Notes: generated from the letters alone by a model not told the origin. A stretch of 8,046 nucleotides of DNA from Bacteroidales bacterium (GCA_030600865.1 JAUVUS010000093.1:1-8046), one strand, 5' to 3'; counted from the stretch's first letter, positions 1-6,405 are shown. Program-made: numbers and translations.

Positions 1-2520
1 GATATTCTTAAATATGCAAATTTTGATATAATTATTCTAGAATCATCTGGTATTGGGCAATCCGATACGGAAATTATTGACCAGAGCGATGTGTTTTTTT
101 ATGTCATGACTCCGGATTATGGAGCAGCATCGCAACTGGAAAAAATAGCAATGCTTGATTATGCTGATATTATAGCTTTAAATAAGTTTGACAAACAAGG
201 AGCTTTGGATGCTTTACGTGATGTGAAAAAACAATATCAAAGAAATAATTTATTATTTGAAACTCCTGTTGATGAAATGCCTGTTTTTGGAACAATTGCT
301 TCACAATATAATAATGAGGGAGTAAATATTCTGTTTGAGAAGCTGATAAAAATAGTGAATGCAAAAACCGGATTCAATTTTCCTGAAACAAATTATTCAT
401 TACGAATTAGCCATAATAAAGAGCAAGTTGTACCATCTGGCAAAATAAGATATCTTTCAGAAATTGCTGATTCTATAAGAACTTATAATCAACATATTGA
501 TGACCAGGCAAAAATAGCAAACCGATGGCAGGCTTTGGTTACATCAGAGGCAGAAATTGGAAATGAGAACGGATTTTCAGAGCAGATAAAGAATAGAATT
601 ACATCATTGAAAGACGACCTTGGCAAAGAAGGTATTGAGATAATTGAAACCTGGGAAAGCAAAAAGAAAAAATATAAAGATGAATTTTACACATACGAAG
701 TTAGAGGGAAATCAATTAAAGTAGAAACACATATTAAGTCATTATCTCAGTCTAAAATATCTAAAATTGCTCTTCCCTCCTATTCTTCCTGGGGTGACAT
801 TTTAAAGTGGAATTTAAAAGAGAATGTGCCCGGAGAATTTCCATATGCGGCAGGTGTATTTCCCTTTAAACGCGAATCGGAAGATCCAACGCGAATGTTT
901 GCCGGAGAAGGAGGACCTGAACGAACCAATAAAAGATTCCATTATCTTTCAAAAGGACAAAAAGCAAAACGTTTATCTACAGCCTATGATTCCGTTACAC
1001 TTTATGGAGCAAATCCTGATATTCGTCCTGATATTTTAGGAAAAATTGGCAATTCGGGTGTTTCAGTGGCTTGTTTAGATGATGCTAAAAAGCTTTATTC
1101 AGGTTTCGATCTTCTTGATCCTTATACATCAGTTTCGATGACAATTAACGGACCCGCTCCCTTTATGGTAGGTTATTTCATAAATACAGCTATTGATCAA
1201 AGTTGCGAAAAGTATATAATTGAAAATGGTCTGGAAGAAAAAGTAAAAAAACAGATTAAGAAAATATACAAAGAGAAAGGGGGAAATCTTCCTGAATATC
1301 AAGGGAATTTACCTGATACGAATAACGGATTAGGTTTATTTCTATTAGGAGTAACCGGCGATCAGGTATTGCCTAAAAATGTTTACGACAAAATAAAGGA
1401 AAATACTTTGCAAAAAGTAAGAGGAACAATTCAGGCTGATATTTTAAAAGAGGATCAGGCCCAAAATACATGTATCTTCTCAACCGATTTTGCTCTAAAA
1501 ATGATGGGTGATATTCAGGAGTATTTTATCGAAAAAAATGTTAAGAACTTCTATTCGGTATCCATTTCTGGTTATCATATGGCTGAAGCCGGAGCTAACC
1601 CTATTACTCAACTTGCTTTTACCCTGGCCAATGGTTTCACATTTGTCGAGTATTATCTATCCCGGGGCATGAAAATAGATGATTTTGCACCTAACTTATC
1701 ATTTTTCTTTTCTAATGGTTTGGATCCTGAATATTCTGTGATTGGAAGAGTAGCCAGAATAATATGGTCAAAGGCAATGAAAAATAAATATAAAGCCAAC
1801 TCTTTATCTCAAAAACTTAAATACCATATTCAAACTTCCGGAAGGTCATTACATTCACAGGAAATTGAGTTTAATGATATAAGAACCACACTACAGGCAC
1901 TTTCAGGGATATACGATAATTGCAACTCCTTACATACAAATGCATATGATGAGGCTATTACTACTCCTACAGAAGAATCTGTCAGGCGAGCAATAGCTAT
2001 TCAAATGATAATCAATCATGAATTTGGATTGGCAAAAAACCAGAATCCTTTACAAGGCTCATTTATCATAGAAGAATTAACGGAGCTTGTGGAAGAAGCT
2101 GTATTACTGGAATTTGACAGGCTTACAGATCGTGGAGGTGTTTTAGGTGCAATGGAATCAATGTATCAGAGAGGTAAAATCCAGGACGAATCTCTTTATT
2201 ATGAGTCTCTTAAACACAGTGGCGAACTTCCTATTATGGGAGTAAATACATTTTTATCATCTCAAGGTTCACCAACTGTAGTCCCAAGAGAAGTAATCAG
2301 AGCAACTGAAAAAGAGAAAAATTATCAAATCGAAAATTTAAAAAGTTTACATAAGGCAAATGAAAATATCTCTAAGAAGATATTAACAGATCTCAAACAA
2401 GCGGTTCTTGATAATAAGAACACTTTCGAATATTTGATGGAAGTAACAAAATATTGTTCTATTGGACAAATTACAAATGCTTTGTATGAAGTAGGAGGCC
2501 AGTATAGAAGAAATATGTAA
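1..2520 (+). CDS. icmF: Fused isobutyryl-CoA mutase IcmF, 5'-truncated by the window edge
   Basis: This is the C-terminal 839 residues of a B12-dependent acyl-CoA mutase fused to its MeaB-like GTPase chaperone. It interconverts isobutyryl-CoA and n-butyryl-CoA by carbon-skeleton rearrangement in the cytoplasm. The frame is open from base 1, so the GTG at 91 is internal. Numbering from base 1, residues 14-22 (ESSGIGQSD) are the G3/switch region, 61-64 (NKFD) the G4 guanine-specificity motif and about 98-101 (TIAS) G5. A linker follows to about 255, then the mutase TIM barrel. Phe300 (in RMFAGEG) and Gln488 (in DQAQNT) replace the Tyr and Arg of methylmalonyl-CoA mutase and are the known signature of isobutyryl-CoA specificity. 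His526 ([13 protein letters not shown]) is the catalytic His. Family members are about 1,100 residues, so roughly 260-290 are missing: the N-terminal B12-binding domain and the P-loop. No terminator was seen after the stop, so readthrough into the next gene is possible. Confidence 0.95.
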   Translation, partial: DILKYANFDIIILESSGIGQSDTEIIDQSDVFFYVMTPDYGAASQLEKIAMLDYADIIALNKFDKQGALDALRDVKKQYQRNNLLFETPVDEMPVFGTIASQYNNEGVNILFEKLIKIVNAKTGFNFPETNYSLRISHNKEQVVPSGKIRYLSEIADSIRTYNQHIDDQAKIANRWQALVTSEAEIGNENGFSEQIKNRITSLKDDLGKEGIEIIETWESKKKKYKDEFYTYEVRGKSIKVETHIKSLSQSKISKIALPSYSSWGDILKWNLKENVPGEFPYAAGVFPFKRESEDPTRMFAGEGGPERTNKRFHYLSKGQKAKRLSTAYDSVTLYGANPDIRPDILGKIGNSGVSVACLDDAKKLYSGFDLLDPYTSVSMTINGPAPFMVGYFINTAIDQSCEKYIIENGLEEKVKKQIKKIYKEKGGNLPEYQGNLPDTNNGLGLFLLGVTGDQVLPKNVYDKIKENTLQKVRGTIQADILKEDQAQNTCIFSTDFALKMMGDIQEYFIEKNVKNFYSVSISGYHMAEAGANPITQLAFTLANGFTFVEYYLSRGMKIDDFAPNLSFFFSNGLDPEYSVIGRVARIIWSKAMKNKYKANSLSQKLKYHIQTSGRSLHSQEIEFNDIRTTLQALSGIYDNCNSLHTNAYDEAITTPTEESVRRAIAIQMIINHEFGLAKNQNPLQGSFIIEELTELVEEAVLLEFDRLTDRGGVLGAMESMYQRGKIQDESLYYESLKHSGELPIMGVNTFLSSQGSPTVVPREVIRATEKEKNYQIENLKSLHKANENISKKILTDLKQAVLDNKNTFEYLMEVTKYCSIGQITNALYEVGGQYRRNM

Positions 2521-2574
2521 ATAAATTCGAAACCTAATAAATATATTTTTGATATTTAAATCTTTCGGTGTATC

Positions 2575-2603
2575 TTGAAATAAATTAAATAGAACCATTT
2601 TTG
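2575..2603 (+). promoter_or_regulatory. Possible Bacteroidota-type promoter for the butyrate kinase homologue
   Basis: In the 116-base gap after icmF, a TTG at 2575-2577 lies 18 bases before CATTTTTG (2596-2603), one mismatch from the TAnnTTTG -7 consensus of Bacteroidota. This would leave a leader of about 27-30 bases. An exact TAnnTTTG (TATTTTTG, 2544-2551) also occurs upstream but has no TTG at a suitable distance. In DNA this AT-rich such matches are common, so the assignment is weak. Transcription from icmF may serve the gene instead. Confidence 0.25.
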
Positions 2604-2636
2604 AACAAATTCTAATAACTCTATAAAACTCTAAGT

Positions 2637-3731
2637 ATGAATTACAAAATAGATTATTCAGCAGAAAATTTAATTCTTGTCATTAATCCCAGAATTCCTT
2701 TTACTAAAATTGGAATTTACAATAATAAAAACCTTGTGTTTTTAAAAAAAATAATACATCCTGAAGAAGATTTGCTAAAATTTTCAAAGTTCGAAGACCA
2801 GGCAAATTTTAGAAAAGATGCAATAATAAAAGAGTTGAAAGATAATGATATTGATTTCGAAAAAATCAGACTTGTAATTAGCAGAGGTGGTTTGCTTAAA
2901 CCTGTAAAATCAGGTGTTTATCTTATTACTGATAAAGTAAAACAGGATCTTGCTAATTCAATTCAGGGCACGGATGTAGTCAATTTGGGAGGATTAATTT
3001 CAGGAAGTATTGTTGATGAACTACCAAATGCAAATGCTTTCGTTGCTGATCCGGTAGTTGTTGATGAGTATAATGATCTTGCAAGGGTTACAGGTTTGCC
3101 TGAACTAAAAAGAAAGTCTATTTTTCATGCACTAAATCAAAAATATATCGCACAACAATACTCAAAATCCATACATAAAGAATATAAAGATCTGAATTTG
3201 ATTGTTGTTCATTTAGGATCTGGAATAACCGTTGGTGCACACCAAAAAGGATGTGTTATCGATTCAAATATGGGATACGATGGTGATGGCCCGTTTTCTC
3301 CTATGAGAGCTGGTAGTTTACCTACAGGAGATCTAATCCGGCTGTGTTTTAGCGGGAAATATACCGAAGAAGAGTTGTTGAAAAAAGTAAGTGTGGAAGG
3401 TGGTTTGTATGCTCATTTTGGAACTTTTAGCGGTTTAGAGATTAACAAAAGAGTTGAGGAAGGTGATAAAGATGCTGCATTTATTTTTGAGGCTATGGCA
3501 TACCAGGTTTCTAAAACTATTGGCTCTATGTATGCAGTCTTAGGAGGAAAAGTAGATGCCATATTAATTACAGGATCAATTGCTCATAGCTCATGGTTTG
3601 TTCGTAAAATATTAGAAAGAGTTGAAGATATAGCGCCTGTTTCTGTATATCCGGGATCTGATGATATACAAACATTAGCCCTGAAAGGACTTGCTGTATT
3701 ACATGGAGATGAAGATGTGCGTGTTTACTAA
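2637..3731 (+). CDS. Butyrate kinase family protein with degenerate ATP-binding motifs
   Basis: The 364-residue product has full family length (usually about 350-380) and many butyrate kinase landmarks: SRGGLLKP (82-89), DPVVVDE (138-144), RKSIFHALNQK (159-169), DGDGPFSP (215-222) and RAGSLP (224-229). Butyrate kinase makes butyryl phosphate from butyrate and ATP, or ATP in reverse. Residues matching acetate kinase Asn7, Arg91, His180 and Arg241 are kept (Asn17, Arg83, His192, Arg224). Several signatures are lost. The N-terminal NPGSTSTK loop is NPRIPFTK (17-24); HLGGG is HLGSG (192-196); the GTSDARE nucleotide-binding stretch is GTFSGLE (262-268); TGG is TGS (312-314); and the C-terminal Glu is Asp or Ile (342-344). 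The gene follows icmF on the same strand, which fits C4 acyl-CoA metabolism. It could be a divergent enzyme or a non-catalytic paralogue; hence no gene symbol is given. Family membership is secure, activity is not. The ATG at 2637 has no ribosome-binding site. Confidence 0.88.
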   Translation: MNYKIDYSAENLILVINPRIPFTKIGIYNNKNLVFLKKIIHPEEDLLKFSKFEDQANFRKDAIIKELKDNDIDFEKIRLVISRGGLLKPVKSGVYLITDKVKQDLANSIQGTDVVNLGGLISGSIVDELPNANAFVADPVVVDEYNDLARVTGLPELKRKSIFHALNQKYIAQQYSKSIHKEYKDLNLIVVHLGSGITVGAHQKGCVIDSNMGYDGDGPFSPMRAGSLPTGDLIRLCFSGKYTEEELLKKVSVEGGLYAHFGTFSGLEINKRVEEGDKDAAFIFEAMAYQVSKTIGSMYAVLGGKVDAILITGSIAHSSWFVRKILERVEDIAPVSVYPGSDDIQTLALKGLAVLHGDEDVRVY

Positions 3732-3755
3732 AAATATTACCCAATAATAAATCTG

Positions 3756-3787
3756 AAGTGGTGTTTCTTTACGAAGCACCACTTTTT
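3756..3787. terminator. Bidirectional intrinsic terminator between convergent genes
   Basis: The arms AAGTGGTGTTTC (3756-3767) and GAAGCACCACTT (3773-3784) pair over 12 bp with one G-T wobble around the 5-base loop TTTAC. On the + strand the stem runs straight into TTTTT (3783-3787), a good U-tract for the butyrate-kinase-family gene ending at 3731. On the - strand the same hairpin forms after the thioesterase, but its U-tract is poor. The 3' arm encodes the final residues (SGAS) of the thioesterase, and its stop codon lies in the loop. Confidence 0.85.
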
Positions 3788-4275
3788 ATTATCTCTTTAA
3801 TATATTTATCCGGAACCTGAATTGTTACAACCTCTCCGGTTGCAGTTACAATATTATTAGCAAATACCTCCACATCAACGGTAACCTTTCTTCCATTAAT
3901 TTCTCTAATTCTCCCTCTAATCTGCAAAGTGCAATCAATAGGTGTCGGCTTTAAGTATTTTACATTTAACGTGCCGGTTAGAAACCTGAATGAGGGTTCT
4001 GTATCCATCTCCCTGTTTTCTTTTTTATACATGGCTGCCGCTGCCGAACCTGTACCATGACAATCAATCAGAGAAGCAATTAAACCGCCATATACAAAAC
4101 CAGGAATAGCAGTATGATATGGTTTAGGAGTGAATGTACTTAAAGTTTCATCACCATCCCAAACAGTTTTTATTTGATATCCATGTTCATTTAGATTTCC
4201 ACAACCGTAGCAATGACTTAAATGGTCAGGATAATAGTCTTGAAATGCTTTTATATTTTCCATATTAAAATTCAT
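3769..4275 (-). CDS. PaaI-like hotdog-fold acyl-CoA thioesterase
   Basis: The 168-residue cytoplasmic protein matches the PaaI/4HBT single-domain hotdog thioesterases, which hydrolyse acyl-CoA to free acid and CoA and usually act as dimers of dimers. After an N-terminal segment with CYGCG (22-26) comes GFVYGGLIASLIDCHGTGSA (59-78), the hotdog central helix. Tyr-Gly-Gly stands where many PaaI proteins have His-Gly-Gly, and Asp71 is the likely catalytic acid. The strand YLKPTP (107-112) and GRIREINGRKVTV (121-133) complete the fold. The substrate cannot be read from the sequence. Neighbouring genes suggest short or branched acyl-CoA, and a long-chain substrate is also possible. A TAnnTTTG element ends only 11 bases before ATG 4275, so initiation at the in-frame ATG at 4263 (residue 5) is a real alternative. 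The gene converges on the butyrate-kinase-family gene and diverges from the acyl-CoA synthetase. Confidence 0.85.
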   Translation of the reverse strand: MNFNMENIKAFQDYYPDHLSHCYGCGNLNEHGYQIKTVWDGDETLSTFTPKPYHTAIPGFVYGGLIASLIDCHGTGSAAAAMYKKENREMDTEPSFRFLTGTLNVKYLKPTPIDCTLQIRGRIREINGRKVTVDVEVFANNIVTATGEVVTIQVPDKYIKEIIKSGAS

Positions 4276-4286
4276 TTAATTAAAGT

Positions 4287-4316
4287 CAAAAATAATCAAA
4301 TCAATTTATTCTGAAA
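4287..4316 (-). promoter_or_regulatory. Candidate promoter of the thioesterase gene
   Basis: Read on the - strand, TTTC (4316-4313) is followed after 18 bases by TATTTTTG (4294-4287), an exact match to the Bacteroidota -7 consensus TAnnTTTG; the -33 element has one mismatch from TTTG. Transcription would begin only a few bases before ATG 4275, giving an almost leaderless message, or a leader of about 20 bases if ATG 4263 is the true start. Confidence 0.4.
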
Positions 4317-4411
4317 GAAATATTTATATAAAGTTTTTTGATTATTCTTACTCTCGCCAGTTTCACTATCGTGCTAGCTTTACCCATTTCTTTAGTAGCC
4401 ATTATTCCCAT
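4301..4411 (-). CDS. Possible 36-residue small protein, unrecognised
   Basis: From ATG 4411 the - strand encodes 36 residues beginning MGIMATKEMGKAS and ending in a basic stretch (LARVRIIKKLY) before TGA at 4303-4301. The frame stays open upstream to a TAA at 4447-4445, and the extra codons read VYSAILVL, which would make the N-terminus hydrophobic. An ATG at 4437 could supply that start only with a frameshift. Base composition is less AT-biased than the flanks, which is the main reason for listing it. No family is recognised. It may be a small membrane-associated protein, a gene remnant or chance. Confidence 0.2.
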   Translation of the reverse strand: MGIMATKEMGKASTIVKLARVRIIKKLYINISFRIN

Positions 4412-4451
4412 TAAAACCAAAATAGCCGAGTAAACATTTTTAAATTAAGAT

Positions 4452-4470
4452 TGTTAATATTTAATTAACA
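4452..4470. repeat. Perfect 7-5-7 inverted repeat
   Basis: TGTTAAT (4452-4458) and ATTAACA (4464-4470) are exact reverse complements separated by ATTTA. This is the size and shape of a dimeric repressor site. It lies 115 bases before the acyl-CoA synthetase start codon. Because the arms are almost all A and T in AT-rich DNA, a chance origin is quite possible. Confidence 0.4.
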
Positions 4471-4503
4471 TATAATTTCCTTTAATAATATTAAATACTA
4501 CTT

Positions 4504-4530
4504 TTGACAACACTTAACAATCTAAATATG
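4504..4530 (+). promoter_or_regulatory. Candidate promoter of the acyl-CoA synthetase gene
   Basis: TTGACA (4504-4509) is followed by TAAATATG (4523-4530), one mismatch from the TAnnTTTG -7 consensus. The 16-base gap counted from TTG is slightly shorter than the usual 17-19. Transcription would begin near 4537, inside the inverted repeat at 4529-4549, with a leader of about 50 bases. Confidence 0.35.
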
Positions 4531-4549
4531 TGAATAAAAAGTATTCACA
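4529..4549. promoter_or_regulatory. Perfect 8-5-8 inverted repeat, candidate operator or paired DnaA boxes
   Basis: TGTGAATA (4529-4536) and TATTCACA (4542-4549) are exact reverse complements around AAAAG. The repeat overlaps the end of the candidate -7 element and the expected transcription start of the acyl-CoA synthetase gene, 36 bases before its ATG, where a repressor would block transcription. Arm ends resemble CRP half-sites (TGTGA/TCACA), but they are 11 bases apart instead of 6. The left arm with the next A (4529-4537) is also an exact DnaA box (TTATNCACA) on the - strand, and the right arm matches 8 of 9 positions on the + strand. Confidence 0.55.
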
Positions 4550-4585
4550 ACCGTATGATTTTAACTTACTTCATATTAAATAATT

Positions 4586-6217
4586 ATGAATAAACTAGAA
4601 AATCAAACATTACCATCTTTATTGCAAAACAGCTTTAAACTTTATGGTGAGAATATAGCTTTATCGTATGTAAATGAAGAATCGTTTACGTATAATGATC
4701 TTAACTCCGAAATCGAAAAGATTAAAAAAGTACTTATCGGTCAAGGAATTACAAAAGGAGATAAAGTAGCTATTTTAAGCAGGAACATGCCTAACTGGGG
4801 GGTTGCTTTTTTTGCCATTACGTCTATTGGAGCTATCGCTGTTCCTTTATTACCTGATTTTCATAAAGATGAAATTCAGAATATAATAGAACATTCCGAA
4901 CCCAAAGGAATTTTTGTTTCTAAATTAATGTATTCTAAAATTGAACATTTGCCTGTTAATCTGCTTGAAACAATCATTTATACCGATGATTTTGAAATAG
5001 TTAAAGCCAAGTCAACAACAGCAAACATCAATTATAAAAATAACTTCATTGTCGAAGAATCGGATCTGGCATCTATCATATATACATCGGGAACTACAGG
5101 AAAATCAAAAGGTGTAATGTTAACACACAAAAATATTGTTTTTGATGCTGTACAGAGTCTTTCAGTTGAACGTGTAAAATCACGACATCGTTTTCTTTCA
5201 ATATTGCCATTATCGCATTCTTATGAAAACACTTTAGGATTAATAGTTCCTATTTTACAAGGAGCATCGGTATATTACCTTGAAAAACCTCCTACCCCAA
5301 GTGCGCTAATACCGGCAATGCAAAAAGTAAAACCTACGCATATTTTTAGTGTGCCAATGGTAATAGAAAAAATTTACAGAAATCAGATTCTACCTAAATT
5401 TACAAATAGCAAAATCCTGGCTATTTTATATAAATTGTCGTTTATACGAAAAACCTTAAATAAGTTAGCAGGTAAAAAACTATATGAAACATTTGGTGGT
5501 AAATTAGAATTCTTTGGTATTGGAGGTGCAGCGCTCGACCCTGTGGTTGAGAAATTTTTAAGAGAAGCAAAGTTTCCCTATGCTATAGGATATGGATTAA
5601 CAGAATCTGCCCCATTGCTTTCAGGATCAAACCCAAGAATTTCAAAGTTTAGAGCAATTGGACCGGTAATGGAAGGTGTTGAAATTAAAATCAATAATGC
5701 TAATCCTAAAACTGGTGAAGGCGAAGTATGGGCCAAAGGTGATAATATCATGAAAGGATATTATAAGGAACCAGAACTAACTAAAGACGTTTTAACTCAT
5801 GATGGTTGGTTAAAAACCGGAGATCTTGGTTATTTTGACAAAGACAACTTCCTATTTCTTAAGGGGAGAATTAAAAATATGATTGTAGGCGCCAGTGGCG
5901 AAAATATTTATCCTGAAGAAATTGAATCTGTTATAAATAATTTTAGATACGTTCTAGAATCAATCGTTATTGAAAAGAAAGGAAAGTTAGTTGCATTAGT
6001 ACACTTCAATTACGAAGAACTGGAAAAACAATTTCAACATTTTAAAGAAGAAGCTGTTGATTATGCCAGGAAAAAAGCCGAAGAATTAAAGACTGAATTA
6101 CAAGATTATGTTAACTCAAGAGTAAATAAATTTTCGAGAATACACTCTGTTGTTCCGCATACAGTTCCTTTTGTAAAAACTGCAACAAAAAAAATTAAAC
6201 GATATTTATATCACTAA
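4586..6217 (+). CDS. AMP-forming acyl-CoA synthetase (fatty acid-CoA ligase)
   Basis: The 543-residue protein belongs to the ANL adenylating superfamily. It activates a carboxylic acid with ATP to acyl-AMP and then makes acyl-CoA. The P-loop-like motif YTSGTTGKSKG spans 166-176. GYGLTESAP (335-343) is the A5 motif. GDLGYF (412-417) holds the ribose-binding Asp413, and Arg428 lies in the hinge GRIKNMIVGASGENIYPEE (from 427). Lys536 in TATKKIKR (532-539) is the catalytic C-terminal lysine. All core motifs are intact, so it should be active. Length and overall look fit bacterial long-chain acyl-CoA synthetases of the FadD type; chain length cannot be fixed from sequence, and a shorter or branched acid remains possible. 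No signal peptide is seen. Two inverted repeats upstream suggest repressor control, and an intrinsic terminator follows, so it is probably monocistronic. The ATG at 4586 is the only well-placed start and has no Shine-Dalgarno sequence. Confidence 0.92.
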   Translation: MNKLENQTLPSLLQNSFKLYGENIALSYVNEESFTYNDLNSEIEKIKKVLIGQGITKGDKVAILSRNMPNWGVAFFAITSIGAIAVPLLPDFHKDEIQNIIEHSEPKGIFVSKLMYSKIEHLPVNLLETIIYTDDFEIVKAKSTTANINYKNNFIVEESDLASIIYTSGTTGKSKGVMLTHKNIVFDAVQSLSVERVKSRHRFLSILPLSHSYENTLGLIVPILQGASVYYLEKPPTPSALIPAMQKVKPTHIFSVPMVIEKIYRNQILPKFTNSKILAILYKLSFIRKTLNKLAGKKLYETFGGKLEFFGIGGAALDPVVEKFLREAKFPYAIGYGLTESAPLLSGSNPRISKFRAIGPVMEGVEIKINNANPKTGEGEVWAKGDNIMKGYYKEPELTKDVLTHDGWLKTGDLGYFDKDNFLFLKGRIKNMIVGASGENIYPEEIESVINNFRYVLESIVIEKKGKLVALVHFNYEELEKQFQHFKEEAVDYARKKAEELKTELQDYVNSRVNKFSRIHSVVPHTVPFVKTATKKIKRYLYH

Positions 6218-6242
6218 TTTAAAATTTTACTTTTAAAAGTAG

Positions 6243-6282
6243 AAAACAGCAATATCGCTATAAGCGAATTGCTGTTTTTTTT
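6243..6282 (+). terminator. Intrinsic terminator of the acyl-CoA synthetase gene
   Basis: AAAACAGCAAT (6243-6253) pairs perfectly with ATTGCTGTTTT (6268-6278), and TCGC (6255-6258) with GCGA (6264-6267), leaving one bulged A (6254) and the loop TATAA. Eight T bases in a row (6275-6282) follow the GC-containing stem. It begins 25 bases after the stop codon. Confidence 0.92.
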
Positions 6283-6359
6283 ATTAATTCCGCTCTTTTA
6301 ATTACAAAAAAAACATTGGTTCAAAATCCAATTAAACGAAATTTAAATTCTATATACTC

Positions 6360-6386
6360 TTGACAAACGTTAATTTAATATGTATT
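6360..6386 (+). promoter_or_regulatory. Weak candidate promoter of the phosphatase gene
   Basis: TTGACA (6360-6365) lies 41-46 bases before the phosphatase ATG and is followed by TATGTATT (6379-6386), a poor match to TAnnTTTG, 16 bases after the TTG. The layout resembles the region before the acyl-CoA synthetase, which also has TTGACAA followed by AATATGT. Because a strong terminator lies upstream, a promoter must exist somewhere in 6283-6405; this is only the best-looking site. Confidence 0.25.
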
Positions 6387-6405
6387 TTATTAAAAATTTC
6401 AGAAA

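Larger units (their letters stand above)
4276..4585. other. 310-base divergent intergenic region
   Basis: This gap lies between the divergent thioesterase and acyl-CoA synthetase genes. From the left it holds the candidate thioesterase promoter, then a stretch (about 4340-4430) visibly richer in G and C than its flanks that contains a short - strand ORF. From about 4440 on it is very AT-rich and holds two perfect inverted repeats (4452-4470 and 4529-4549) and a TTGACA (4504-4509). No tRNA or recognised riboswitch was seen. Confidence 0.8.

Noticed and set aside
91..93. GTG at 91 as the start of the mutase gene
   Set aside because: The frame is open to base 1 and the preceding residues contain the conserved GTPase motif ESSGIGQSD, so this codon is internal.
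170..364. Open frames opposite or overlapping icmF (for example 170-364 -, 824-1039 +, 2383-2598 -)
   Set aside because: They lie in other frames of a clearly conserved coding sequence or run past its end, and their translations show no domain.
4529..4549. CRP/FNR-type binding site at the inverted repeat
   Set aside because: TGTGA and TCACA ends are present, but the gap between them is 11 bases, not the 6 of a CRP site.
6228..6241. 14-bp palindrome TACTTTTAAAAGTA before the synthetase terminator
   Set aside because: It lies between the stop codon and the terminator, is nearly all A and T, and has no loop. No role can be supported.
6313..6330. Small inverted repeat ATTGG/CCAAT upstream of the phosphatase
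   Set aside because: Arms of only 5 bases in AT-rich DNA are expected by chance, and it does not sit at a promoter-like position.
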